NCBI GenBank assembly: GCA_018646625.1
Contig: JABGUJ010000002.1
Location: 164,843 to 228,842 of the forward strand
DNA from: Candidatus Woesearchaeota archaeon
GTDB taxonomy: Archaea; Nanobdellota; Nanobdellia; Woesearchaeales; JABGUJ01
Reading direction: 5' to 3'
DNA: 64,000 nt
Shown: positions 16,627 to 25,374 of the stretch, piece by piece
Layout of the letters: every line of letters starts with the position of its first letter
Numbering within the stretch: position 1 is the first letter of the stretch
Position numbers and translations under genes: made by a program
The notes under the pieces: model-generated
The model's input: only the letters and a program-made list of their open reading frames with translations
Told to the model about the DNA's origin: nothing
The model's database searches: none

Positions 16627-18075
16627 ATGGCTGAGAAAGAAAAACAAATCGGAATAACTTCTAAAAAAGATGATGATTTTAGTGAGTGGTATACTCAAGT
16701 AATCACTAAAGCAGATTTAATTGATTATAGTGACGTTTCTGGTTGCTACGTTCTCAAACCGGGTGCGTACATATTATGGGAGCGCATCCAATCATTCTTA
16801 GATTCTAAGTTTAAAGAGAAAGGAGTAAAGAATGCATATTTTCCTTTACTGATTCCCGAGAATTATCTTAATAGAGAAGCAGACCATGTTGAGGGTTTCT
16901 CTCCAGAAGTTGCATGGGTAACTGAGACAGGTAATTCAAAGTTACCAGAGAGATTAGCCATAAGACCAACTTCTGAAACTATCATGTATAATCATTATGC
17001 TAAATGGATCAGATCATGGAAAGATCTTCCATTAAAAATAAATCAATGGTGTAACATTGTAAGATGGGAATTTAACAACCCAGTTCCGTTTTTAAGATCG
17101 AGAGAGTTTTTGTGGCAAGAAGGTCATAACGTTTTAGCCACTCAGAAAGAAATGGATGAAGATGTTAAAGAAATGTTAGATGTTTATGCACAATGTTTTG
17201 AAGAGCTATTGGCAATTCCAGTAATAAAAGGAATGAAATCTGACAAGGAAAAGTTTGCAGGTGCAGATTATACTACATCTATTGAAACATTTATGCCAGC
17301 AGGTAAGGCCATACAGTGTGCAACATCTCACGCACTGGGGCAGAGTTTTGCAAAGGCATTCGAAATCTCGTTTACTGATCAAAATGAAAAGGTTCAAACT
17401 CCTTGGCAAGATTCATGGGGTTTCACGACGAGAAGTATAGGTATCTTGATTATGTATCACAGCGATGATAAAGGGTTAGTTATACCTCCTAAGTTGGCCG
17501 AGAACAAAGCAGTTGTTGTACCAATTATATTTGGAGATACAAAAGACAAAGTTAATTCTGAAGCTAAGAAGTTAGCAGATGAGTTGAAAGAGTTTAATGT
17601 AATACTTGATGACAGAGAAGATAAAACTGCAGGTTGGAAATTCAATGAATGGGAAATGAAAGGAATTCCTGTTAGAATAGAGATTGGTCCAAAAGACATT
17701 GAGAAAAATCAAGTTGTTCTGGTAAGAAGAGATACTTCTGAAAAGTTATTTGTAAAGAGAGAAGAACTTAATGATAAACTATCAGAATTGTTAGAAACAA
17801 TGCAGAGTGATTTGTTGGAGAATGCACGTAAGTTCATGGGTAGCAGCACAGTTGAAGCCAATTCATGGGAAGAAGTAGAGCAAGCCATTAAAGATAAGAA
17901 AATGATTAAGATGCAATGGTGTTGTGAAAGTGAATGTGAAGACCTGATGAAAGATGAAACTGGCGGTGCGAAAACTCTGAACATGCCTTTTGGTGAAAAA
18001 GTAAAAGAAGGAGCCAAATGTACGCATTGTGGAAAAGATGCTAAAGCAGTGGTTTATCTGGCTAAATCATATTAA
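16627..18075 (+). CDS. proS: Prolyl-tRNA synthetase, archaeal/eukaryotic type
   Basis: This 482-residue class II synthetase charges tRNA-Pro. Seen are the proline/ATP pocket around RPTSETIMY, motif 2 in WEFNNPVPFLRSREFLWQEG, motif 3 near TTRSIGILIMYHSDDKG, an anticodon-binding domain (VVVPIIFGDTKDK), and the C-terminal zinc domain with CCESEC and CTHC, ending in a terminal Tyr. This C-terminal extension marks the archaeal/eukaryotic form. A TATA-like CTTTATAA lies shortly before the ATG, so the message is leaderless or nearly so. Confidence 0.97.
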   Translation: MAEKEKQIGITSKKDDDFSEWYTQVITKADLIDYSDVSGCYVLKPGAYILWERIQSFLDSKFKEKGVKNAYFPLLIPENYLNREADHVEGFSPEVAWVTETGNSKLPERLAIRPTSETIMYNHYAKWIRSWKDLPLKINQWCNIVRWEFNNPVPFLRSREFLWQEGHNVLATQKEMDEDVKEMLDVYAQCFEELLAIPVIKGMKSDKEKFAGADYTTSIETFMPAGKAIQCATSHALGQSFAKAFEISFTDQNEKVQTPWQDSWGFTTRSIGILIMYHSDDKGLVIPPKLAENKAVVVPIIFGDTKDKVNSEAKKLADELKEFNVILDDREDKTAGWKFNEWEMKGIPVRIEIGPKDIEKNQVVLVRRDTSEKLFVKREELNDKLSELLETMQSDLLENARKFMGSSTVEANSWEEVEQAIKDKKMIKMQWCCESECEDLMKDETGGAKTLNMPFGEKVKEGAKCTHCGKDAKAVVYLAKSY

Positions 18076-18175
18076 TTCTTTTTATTGATTATATTTAAAA
18101 AGCAGAATAGTTGTAACTATTGTCCGATAACAAAATATTTATATAGTGTTTTAAGCTTTTAATCGCTGTTAGGGG

Positions 18176-19336
18176 GTGCTCATAATCAAGAAAATACTAA
18201 CTTTAGGACTTTTGGTACTATTACTTGTTTCTGTCTGCTACGCGGCCGGTGATTACTATTATGACATCGCTGTTGAAGAAACCGCAGATACTTATTTTGA
18301 CGGCATCAGATTTGATGATGTTAAAGTATATGTTAATGGAGATAAAGAATCCAGAGTTGATGAAGAAGGCGGTAAGATAGATGCATCTCCTGATAACGAA
18401 GTTCTAGTTCAGTATAAAGTTGAGAGCATGTTTGATTCACAATCAACAATTGAAATGAAAGATGTTGATGTCTATGTTATAATATACAAGCTGTATGCAA
18501 GAGACAAAGATGATTTTGAAGAACATAGAGATAATCCGTTTGATTTAGAAGCGGGGGAAAGAGAAAGTGATGATCTAAAGTTTAAAGTTCCAGTAGAAAT
18601 AAGAGAAGGCCAGTATGAGATGGAGATCAGAGCCAAAGGTTACGATGACAAAGATAATCTTAGAGAAGGTTATGTTAAGTTTAGGCTCGATATAGATAAG
18701 GAAAGAAATGAACTTAAGTTGGATAGAAAATCAGTTTCGTCTAGCGGATATTGTGAAGGACTGGCCTATATTGCGATTGAGTTGGTTAATACAGGAAGTA
18801 GTAAGCAGAGATTAGATTTAGATATTGAAAATTATGAATTAGACATTCATTTTGACGAACATGTTGAACTGGACGACGATCCTGTGCATGAAGATAACAA
18901 ATATTACGAAACATTCAGAATCGAACAACCAAAATTAGATGTTATACAAGGAAGTTATCCAGTTAACATAAGAATTGAGTCAGAATATTCTCTTATTGAA
19001 GAAACAGTAACATTAACTGTTCCGAACTGCGGAGAATATACTCAAGATTCTGAGGCTTTAGATGTGATGAAGGCAAGGCTAGAAGAACAAAAAAAATCTG
19101 GCGAGTATGTTGCACCTGTTGCTGCTGAGCCAACTGTTGAAGTGATTTATTCTGAAAATCCAGTTGTTACTGCGAGTGGTTTTCCTCAAAAAACTACAAC
19201 CAATGTAGTTCAAAAAGATAATTTTCTTAAGAAGAATCCAAAACTAGTTTTGTTTACAATTCTAGATATTGGATTGTTGCTGGGTTTAGTAATTGCTGTT
19301 CAGGCTGTTATTAAGAAGAGGAAGGGGAAAGTTTAA
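18176..19336 (+). CDS. Secreted membrane-anchored surface protein
   Basis: The protein has a signal peptide (KKILTLGLLVLLLVSVCYA), an acidic beta-rich ectodomain of about 310 residues looking like two immunoglobulin-like/CARDB-type domains, a Pro/Ala/Glu linker and a C-terminal membrane helix (about residues 358-380) with a basic tail. It is probably a surface or S-layer-associated protein. The start is unusual: the annotated GTG touches the AGGGG ribosome site. An ATA at 18182, 5 bases after AGGGGG, would give the typical MIKKILTLG signal start. No enzymatic motif is seen. Confidence 0.7.
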   Translation: MLIIKKILTLGLLVLLLVSVCYAAGDYYYDIAVEETADTYFDGIRFDDVKVYVNGDKESRVDEEGGKIDASPDNEVLVQYKVESMFDSQSTIEMKDVDVYVIIYKLYARDKDDFEEHRDNPFDLEAGERESDDLKFKVPVEIREGQYEMEIRAKGYDDKDNLREGYVKFRLDIDKERNELKLDRKSVSSSGYCEGLAYIAIELVNTGSSKQRLDLDIENYELDIHFDEHVELDDDPVHEDNKYYETFRIEQPKLDVIQGSYPVNIRIESEYSLIEETVTLTVPNCGEYTQDSEALDVMKARLEEQKKSGEYVAPVAAEPTVEVIYSENPVVTASGFPQKTTTNVVQKDNFLKKNPKLVLFTILDIGLLLGLVIAVQAVIKKRKGKV

Positions 19337-19419
19337 ACTCCTTTTCCCATTAATTCTCTAGCCATCGCATCCGGCGTTCTTCTCTCATAATTTACTTTAG
19401 AATTGTGAGTTCTACAAAA
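19333..19419 (-). pseudogene. Possible remnant or unstarted small ORF
   Basis: On the minus strand 28 codons are open after a TAA, ending in a protein-like sequence (YERRTPDAMARELMGKGV, then TAA), with a CRTHN Cys/His start. There is no usable start codon apart from an internal ATG, so this may be the C-terminal remnant of a lost gene or a chance frame. It overlaps the end of the surface-protein gene by 4 bases. Confidence 0.25.
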
Positions 19420-19473
19420 TTAATTATGTAGAGTATAGAAATCTTTATAATATTCCGTACTAGCGTATATGAT

Positions 19474-20235
19474 ATGAATCCCCTTGAAGATCTGAAGAAA
19501 AGTATAAGTCTCCTTTCTAGTGCTGTTAGATTCTTTAAGGAGAGCCCAGAGCTCATGAAAGCTGAGAAGCGAGACTATTCCGACTTTAGATTGAATAAAG
19601 CAGAGTACTATTTGAATATAATTAAACAAACTCCTGATAGAATAAAGAATGCTTTGTACAAAATAGATACTGACGATAGTACAACTCAAGGAGCCGTAAC
19701 GAAAGCAATTGAAAGTGCCAACATGTTAACTCGAGTTTGCATGGCTAAAAATATCGAGTTAATATCCAAATCATTAGATGATTTGGCAAGTCATATTTCT
19801 AAATTTAAACTTGATTCTCCAACCTCAAGTGAATCTCAAGTGGTTCAATTCCCAATAAATAGAATTCCTGCCGCGATTAGAGGAGAAATTAAAGCAGATA
19901 TTGATGAAATGATGAGGTGTTTTACATCGGGATGTCTACGAAGTACAGCGATATTATGTGGTCGCATTCTTGAAACTGCTTTGCATAGAAAATATTATGA
20001 TGCAACAGGGAATGATATTCTTGCAACTAATCCAGGAATTGGGTTGGGGAAATTAATTGCAAAGCTAAAAGAAATGAATGTACAATTTGATCCAGGCATA
20101 ACTGAACAGATTCATTTGATTAACCAAGTGAGAATATATTCAGTTCATAAAGCACAACAACCATTTGTTCCTTCTAAAAATCAAGCTCACGCTATGATTC
20201 TTTATACTCTAGATGTTTTGAAGAAACTATTTTAG
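19474..20235 (+). CDS. HEPN-like / DUF4145-like protein
   Basis: The C-terminal half (from ESQVVQFPINRI) is helical with RSTAILCGRILETALHRKYY and the motif NQVRIYSVH, an R-x4-H that is the hallmark of HEPN ribonucleases. The layout fits DUF4145-type HEPN domains found in defence and RNA-cutting proteins. The N-terminal 115 residues form long helices. No nucleotidyltransferase (MNT) or antitoxin partner adjoins it, so a plain toxin-antitoxin pair is not supported. TATA-like TTTATAAT lies about 26 bases before the ATG. Confidence 0.6.
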   Translation: MNPLEDLKKSISLLSSAVRFFKESPELMKAEKRDYSDFRLNKAEYYLNIIKQTPDRIKNALYKIDTDDSTTQGAVTKAIESANMLTRVCMAKNIELISKSLDDLASHISKFKLDSPTSSESQVVQFPINRIPAAIRGEIKADIDEMMRCFTSGCLRSTAILCGRILETALHRKYYDATGNDILATNPGIGLGKLIAKLKEMNVQFDPGITEQIHLINQVRIYSVHKAQQPFVPSKNQAHAMILYTLDVLKKLF

Positions 20236-20253
20236 AGCGTTAATAGAATTAAA

Positions 20254-21030
20254 TCAAATCTTTTTTAGGTTATTTCTGACTATCGTCCAGTTAAGATCAA
20301 AGCGCTGTAATGACTTTAGGTTCCCGCCAATAACCTGATTCTTTTGTTTTTTAATGGCATCAAGAAATTCACCAGTATTGTTTGCGTATGCTACAGTAAC
20401 TGTTGTTCCTAAAAGATTGGTGTTGTGACAATCCGATCCTCCGGTGAACGCCTTACCTGATTTTAATGCCCATTCAGTTGCCTTCCTGTTACCCCCAATA
20501 CTCTGCGATGAGTTAATTACCTCTATCGCATCTAGTTTCTTGAATAATCTTTTGTTTTCATTGAACATCTCATAACTCCTCTTAGGTCTCATAGAGAATG
20601 GATGTGGCAGAGATATCAAACAATTATAGTTGCTGGCTTCATCCATATACTCTTCAGCACTCTTAGAAGTCTTTCGTAAATCAAAATATTTGTTATTGAC
20701 CAAACTGTTCTTAATCATTTTATCATAGAACTGTTCAAGTTCTTTAGGATCATAGAAATAGAATAGAATATCTTTGCAATCTATTGTTCCAACCTCTACC
20801 GCAGGTATTGCGACCACATCTTTATGTTTACAGGCCAATATACTGCCCTTCACCGCATTATGATCCGTAACAGATATTCCAATATTGGCACGCTTGCATA
20901 ATCTCAGAGTGTCTTTTATTCCAACCAAACCATCAGAGTACGTAGAGTGGTAATGTAAGTCCACGCACAATAGTCCATCTCGTCTAAGCGAGTTAATATC
21001 TGGACTCCCGAATATGATATTTTGTCTCAT
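20254..21030 (-). CDS. PHP-domain metal-dependent phosphoesterase
   Basis: The 258-residue protein has the PHP metal-site motifs: LHYHSTYSDG (HxH), VTDHNAVKGS, SLPHPFSMRP and GGSDCHN. Such TrpH-like proteins hydrolyse phosphoesters, e.g. 3',5'-bisphosphonucleotides or short RNA 5' ends. It lies 15 bases downstream of a paralogue (21046) in one operon, and a third paralogue is at 45286. The substrate is not known. Compared with 21046 it lacks the basic N-terminal and C-terminal extensions. Confidence 0.85.
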   Translation of the reverse strand: MRQNIIFGSPDINSLRRDGLLCVDLHYHSTYSDGLVGIKDTLRLCKRANIGISVTDHNAVKGSILACKHKDVVAIPAVEVGTIDCKDILFYFYDPKELEQFYDKMIKNSLVNNKYFDLRKTSKSAEEYMDEASNYNCLISLPHPFSMRPKRSYEMFNENKRLFKKLDAIEVINSSQSIGGNRKATEWALKSGKAFTGGSDCHNTNLLGTTVTVAYANNTGEFLDAIKKQKNQVIGGNLKSLQRFDLNWTIVRNNLKKI

Positions 21031-21045
21031 TGTTTAAGAAGATAG

Positions 21046-21975
21046 TTATTTTTCAAAGACTTTTCTTTCTATCTTTTTAATTCTATGCTTGATTACATGC
21101 TCAAATAATTGACCATAATAATCTAGCTCTTCTCTAGCGTCCCGATAATAATAATTAATCATCGGACCTAATGTCTTAACATGAGTCGTTGCCATCTTAG
21201 CACCCATCACTGCTTTTCTGATATTGCTTAAGTGAACTCCAGCGATCTCATTTCTTTGTTTGGATATAACTTTATAAAATGATTCAAGATCATGTGCTTT
21301 TCCATATGCGAGTGCTTTCCCCAACGTCTTGACATCGTGACTATCCGAACCAGCAGTTTTGGGTTTTTTCAAATGCGAAGCTAATCGTTTTGATAATATA
21401 TTTTCATTTACTGTTTGCATAGCATTGATAGCTTCTATCCAGTCAAACTTTCTAAGGATCGAGTGGTCTACCTTTCCTCGATGAATCTTACTCATGATCC
21501 CCCCTGAAAATGGTGAATAAGGGTGAGGAAGACACAGGATAGCATTGTACTTATCCTTAAGATCAACAAGGTCCTCCGCACTTCGAGTGGTTGCAAGAAC
21601 CGGATCTTTGTATCTAAATTTCTTAACTTCTTTTTCATAAAAAGACTTTAGTGATCCGAAATCATGAAAATAAAATAAGATGTGACATCTCTCTTTTGCA
21701 GTTACTTCTATTCCCGGAATTATCTTGTCTTTATAGTTCTTTAATTTAGAAAGCATTAATGATCCTTTTATCTCATTGTGGTCGGTAACCGCAATATTAA
21801 TTCCTAAATTATCGATTGTCTCTTTTACTTGATTTAAAGTATTAAGACCATCAGAATAAATTGTATGAGAATGCATATCTGCATAAATAAAACCATCTTC
21901 CCTATTCACAACTTTATTGCGAATTTCTTTCTTACGCTTTCTATCATCTCTGATGCGTTTGATCCTTTTTTTCAT
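21046..21975 (-). CDS. PHP-domain metal-dependent phosphoesterase (paralogue)
   Basis: The 309-residue protein has the same PHP motifs (DMHSHTIYSDG, VTDHNEIKGS, CLPHPYSPF, TAGSDSHD). It adds a very basic N-terminus (MKKRIKRIRDDRKRKKEIR) and a basic C-terminal extension, which suggest nucleic-acid binding. It is first in the two-gene PHP operon, and divergent from the GtrA gene. The tandem probably arose by duplication; the basic arms may give the two enzymes different substrates. Confidence 0.85.
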   Translation of the reverse strand: MKKRIKRIRDDRKRKKEIRNKVVNREDGFIYADMHSHTIYSDGLNTLNQVKETIDNLGINIAVTDHNEIKGSLMLSKLKNYKDKIIPGIEVTAKERCHILFYFHDFGSLKSFYEKEVKKFRYKDPVLATTRSAEDLVDLKDKYNAILCLPHPYSPFSGGIMSKIHRGKVDHSILRKFDWIEAINAMQTVNENILSKRLASHLKKPKTAGSDSHDVKTLGKALAYGKAHDLESFYKVISKQRNEIAGVHLSNIRKAVMGAKMATTHVKTLGPMINYYYRDAREELDYYGQLFEHVIKHRIKKIERKVFEK

Positions 21976-22065
21976 CTTAAGTGGTTATAATACTTAATAA
22001 TTGATTAGCTCCAATAAAACCTGTGATTGAAAATATATATAAATACTTCTGTTATAACATCAGTA

Positions 22066-22518
22066 ATGAACGTCGTTAAACCGTTGCTGTTGCTTCTAAA
22101 AAACTATTCCCTAGTAAAGAAACTGACAAAGTTTGCAACGATTGGTTTCTTAACTTGGTTAATTGAGGTAACCTTACTTGCACTTATGGTTGAACTAGGG
22201 GATCTATATTATCTTCGTGCGGCCGCAATTGCAATTGTTTTCTCTAACACATTCAACTTCACATTTAACAAATTATGGACTTTTCAGAACAAAGAAAAGA
22301 AAGCTGTGAAAGTGCAATTACCACTATTTATTGCACAGAAAGTCGTTGGCGTGGCAGTCTATCTCTTCCTTATGTATACTCTAGTAGATATGGCAGGTTT
22401 TTGGTACATTTACTCGCAAATAATCTGCGGTTCCCTAATAGGTATATTTAATTTTACATTCTGTGGTTTGGTTGTTTTCAAGCAGAGAGCAGCTAGAAAA
22501 GCTAGAAAACGAATATAG
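22066..22518 (+). CDS. GtrA-like membrane protein
   Basis: The roughly 150-residue protein has four membrane helices in the GtrA/DPMS order, with the family hallmark KFATIGFLTWLIEV at the first helix and FNFTFNKLWTF at the end of the second. GtrA-like proteins are thought to flip or present lipid-linked sugars for cell-surface glycosylation. No glycosyltransferase is adjacent here. The track TTG start lies upstream of the TATA box TATATAAATA (22036-22045); the ATG at 22066 is the leaderless start. Confidence 0.85.
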   Translation: MNVVKPLLLLLKNYSLVKKLTKFATIGFLTWLIEVTLLALMVELGDLYYLRAAAIAIVFSNTFNFTFNKLWTFQNKEKKAVKVQLPLFIAQKVVGVAVYLFLMYTLVDMAGFWYIYSQIICGSLIGIFNFTFCGLVVFKQRAARKARKRI

Positions 22519-22595
22519 AAGACTTGTATCTATAAATTCACCAAAAAACTTATAAAGGCGCATTTTATAAACTAAGCAAAAGAGGATGATTATAT

Positions 22596-23432
22596 ATGAA
22601 ATCTAGGTTGGCGGTGGCGGTAGTTCTTCTAGCAGCAGTAATTGCTCTTGCGTCTATGAACTATCCTTCTAAATCTATAATAATTGTATGTAACGAACCT
22701 TACATAATGTATGGCGATGGTTGCTGCTTGGATACTAATTATAATAATGTGTGTGATGATCGTGAAGCAACATCGAAGCCAAGTTCTTATGAAATACAAC
22801 ACGAAATATATGATGAAGTATTAGAAGAACCGGTAGTTGAATTTGTTGAGGTTCCTTTAGAGGAAGAACCTGAAACAATGGCACAACCTGCTGCATTTAG
22901 CACTCCTACATGTGGTGATGGGGTCTGTGATGACAGATCTTCTTTCTTTCAAGATTACAAAGTAATGTGTGATGAGATCACTTGCGCAGTTAATGATGTT
23001 ATAACAGAGAATACTTTCTCTTGTCCAAGAGATTGCGGATATAAATGCGGTGAACGTACCAACTTCTATGTTGGTGAATGCAAACGTTCTGATTCGTTGT
23101 TAGTGCTTGAATTATCAAATGTTGGAAAGAATCCAATTGTGGGATTCTCATTTGTTTACACGACTTACAATACTAAAGATGAATATACATCAACAAGTTA
23201 TAGCATACATTCTTACGCTATAGAAGATTTCAAAGAAAACGTAGGATACGAGACGATGAGTTATTTGCTTAAACCTGGAGATAAGAGGGATTTCACATTC
23301 CAAAAAGCAATGTGGGAAGCAGAACTTGGAGATCGTTTAAGTCAAATTCAAATTATTCCTCGAATACTATCTGAAGACGAGATTGTTGATTGTTCAAATC
23401 AGCGAGTGGTCTTTAAGCTTGATAAATGTTAG
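22596..23432 (+). CDS. Exported Cys-rich protein with CCLDxNxNxxCD motif
   Basis: An N-terminal hydrophobic segment (residues 5-22) is followed by NEPYIMYGDGCCLDTNYN, the first of three copies in this cluster of a C-x2-PYI-x5-CCLD-x-N-x-N-x2-CDD module. Paired Cys and Asp/Asn spacing suggest disulfides plus a Ca2+ site. An acidic Pro/Glu linker, a GDGVCDD-type Cys stretch and a beta domain follow. The last 90 residues resemble the C-terminal domain of the next gene's product (both end ...NQR...KNC/DKC). No lipobox. Function unknown; probably surface-displayed. Confidence 0.65.
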   Translation: MKSRLAVAVVLLAAVIALASMNYPSKSIIIVCNEPYIMYGDGCCLDTNYNNVCDDREATSKPSSYEIQHEIYDEVLEEPVVEFVEVPLEEEPETMAQPAAFSTPTCGDGVCDDRSSFFQDYKVMCDEITCAVNDVITENTFSCPRDCGYKCGERTNFYVGECKRSDSLLVLELSNVGKNPIVGFSFVYTTYNTKDEYTSTSYSIHSYAIEDFKENVGYETMSYLLKPGDKRDFTFQKAMWEAELGDRLSQIQIIPRILSEDEIVDCSNQRVVFKLDKC

Positions 23433-23485
23433 GCCAAGTAAAAGAGGAATAACCAAAAAATTACATTAATACGAGGTGGAGATAA

Positions 23486-24091
23486 ATGAATACGAAAATT
23501 TTATTCGGACTTTTTGTGATCTTGTTACTAGTATTCTCAGGATGCGGAAGTCAAGCAGAACCAGAAACTCCTGATGAACCAACAGTACCAGCGGAACCGG
23601 TTGTTACAGAACCAGAACCTGAAGTTGTTGAGGAAATCATAGAAGCGCCTGCTGAGCCGGTTATTGACGAAGATGGTGAAGAAGTTCTTGAAGGAATGAC
23701 TGAAACAATCGAAGCAGAAGAAATGGATTACATTGCTTGTGATGAATCATTCACTCTGGCAGTTGTTAACAAAGGCGGATGTACTGTTGAAGAAAGTACT
23801 ATGCATTTGAGAGTGAAGAAAGTATCTTCTGCAGAATTTGATGGACTACTATTTACTTATGTTTCCCAGTCCAAGGAAGAAGCTAGAGAGCAATCTCCTG
23901 GATCTTTTGAAGAAGGTCAAGTTAAAGAATTTAATTTGGACTTGAGCAAATACGAGAGCTTAATGCCTCTTAAATCTGTACAAGTTACACCTTTGACTAA
24001 AGACGAAGCTGGAAACACAGTTATGTGTCTAAACCAAAGAATTAACTACCCATTCAAAAATTGCGAAGCTGAAGCAATGAAGATGGTTTAA
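23486..24091 (+). CDS. Putative lipoprotein with acidic Pro/Glu linker
   Basis: The N-terminus KILFGLFVILLLVFSGCGS is a lipoprotein-type signal with Cys at about residue 20. A Pro/Glu/Val linker (residues 25-70) leads to a beta-rich domain with paired Cys, related to the end of the preceding gene's product. The Phe at lipobox position -3 is not ideal. With Lgt encoded in this window, lipid anchoring is plausible. GAGGTGGAG precedes the ATG. A T-rich tract follows the stop. Confidence 0.65.
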   Translation: MNTKILFGLFVILLLVFSGCGSQAEPETPDEPTVPAEPVVTEPEPEVVEEIIEAPAEPVIDEDGEEVLEGMTETIEAEEMDYIACDESFTLAVVNKGGCTVEESTMHLRVKKVSSAEFDGLLFTYVSQSKEEAREQSPGSFEEGQVKEFNLDLSKYESLMPLKSVQVTPLTKDEAGNTVMCLNQRINYPFKNCEAEAMKMV

Positions 24092-24120
24092 TTCTTTTTT
24101 ATTTTATTTTTTTAGTTTTT
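24092..24120 (+). terminator. Oligo-T archaeal terminator
   Basis: Directly after the TAA the plus strand reads several T-runs (up to seven T) separated by single A, the usual archaeal termination signal and the type used by aCPSF1/FttA. It probably reduces read-through into the gene at 24137. Confidence 0.65.
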
Positions 24121-24136
24121 AACAAGAGGGGTGAAA

Positions 24137-25369
24137 ATGAAAAGATTATTTTTAGGGATTGTGGTGGTTGCATTTATTTTGTTAATTGCCCTTGTAAAAG
24201 TAGATTTCTTTAAACCTACGCCAATTCAACCAGTTTGTAATGCTCCTTATATTCACTTTGAGACCGATTGTTGTCTGGATGTAAACGATAATGCAATTTG
24301 CGACTCACAGGAAGAGATCGCTAAGAAGATAGACGAAGCAGAAGCGAGGGTAAGTGAAGTCAAACCTTCGGAAAACATCGATCCATTTGATGCTGCAAAA
24401 GCCAGCGAAGAAATTCTAAAGCTTTCTGAAGACTTCATGACTTATTTGTTAGATGATGATTATCATTCATTGTATTATTTATTCTCGGAAGAGTTCAAAA
24501 GCGAAGTGGATATAGATAATTTCGTCTTTGTGCTTAATAATATACCATTCATGCCTGAAGTTGAATCCATGTATGTCGCATCGTTAACTGTAAGAAGAAA
24601 TGAAGCGACTCTTACTTTTGGTGGAGAAGGTTCTGCATTTATGCTAGAAACTTTTGGATCAACTTCTTTAGCATATGACGACTACTATGGTTGGAGATTT
24701 GAGGACTTTTCAAATTATTTCGAACAATCTGTAAGTGAGTTCTGCATTCAATATTCTGAAAGTTCAGAAGAATGTATGTATGACTATGCGGTATTAAGCG
24801 AATATTCCGCAATGTGTGCAACTTTGTCTTCTCTTAAACCAAAATGTTTCTACAAAGTAGCATTAAAAACAGAAGATGCATCTTTATGCCATAAATCTGG
24901 TGAGTATCAACAAAGTTGTTTAACTTCTCTTGATATTCCGCTGACTTTATCTCAAAGAGTGAGATTCTGTGAAGATGATTTCAATTGCTTGCTGTGGCTT
25001 GCAATTAATGAAAACGATCGTACTGTTTGCGATTCTTTGAGTAACATTGATGCAGTACATAGATGTTATGGTCTGATTGCATATTTAGCTGATGATTACC
25101 AGCCTTGCATAGATTTAGGCAACGGTAAAGCGTCTTATTATTGCTCTATTCCGTTTATTGCAGATTTAGATACTGCGAGTGCTAATGATAACTCTATATG
25201 CAGTAGATTTGATGCGACATATTCTGCAAAATGCCAAGGAGATGTTCTAACGCACAGATTCACTGAGCAGAACTATGTTGGCTGGGCCTACAACAGAGAA
25301 TCTTCGCCCTCTGGAACAAAGACGGGAAAAGGTAGTGGTGTTGACATCTACAAAAAACCATTGAGGTAA
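24137..25369 (+). CDS. Exported protein: CCLD module, NTF2-like domain and Cys-pair repeats
   Basis: An N-terminal membrane anchor (residues 5-22) is followed by NAPYIHFETDCCLDVNDN. Residues about 90-200 look like an NTF2/DUF3887-like domain (LSEDFMTYLLDDDYHSLYYL). The C-terminal 200 residues carry repeated spaced Cys pairs (C-x-x-L/I...C every 20-25 residues), like those of the 41758 protein. GAGGGG lies 6 bases before the ATG at 24137, so the GTG at 24131 is rejected. It ends 5 bases before the next lipoprotein gene. Confidence 0.65.
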   Translation: MKRLFLGIVVVAFILLIALVKVDFFKPTPIQPVCNAPYIHFETDCCLDVNDNAICDSQEEIAKKIDEAEARVSEVKPSENIDPFDAAKASEEILKLSEDFMTYLLDDDYHSLYYLFSEEFKSEVDIDNFVFVLNNIPFMPEVESMYVASLTVRRNEATLTFGGEGSAFMLETFGSTSLAYDDYYGWRFEDFSNYFEQSVSEFCIQYSESSEECMYDYAVLSEYSAMCATLSSLKPKCFYKVALKTEDASLCHKSGEYQQSCLTSLDIPLTLSQRVRFCEDDFNCLLWLAINENDRTVCDSLSNIDAVHRCYGLIAYLADDYQPCIDLGNGKASYYCSIPFIADLDTASANDNSICSRFDATYSAKCQGDVLTHRFTEQNYVGWAYNRESSPSGTKTGKGSGVDIYKKPLR

Positions 25370-25374
25370 CTATC

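Noticed and set aside
19474-20235. HEPN-MNT toxin-antitoxin pair
   Set aside because: Neither neighbour resembles a nucleotidyltransferase or antitoxin; the nearest genes are a surface protein and PHP enzymes.
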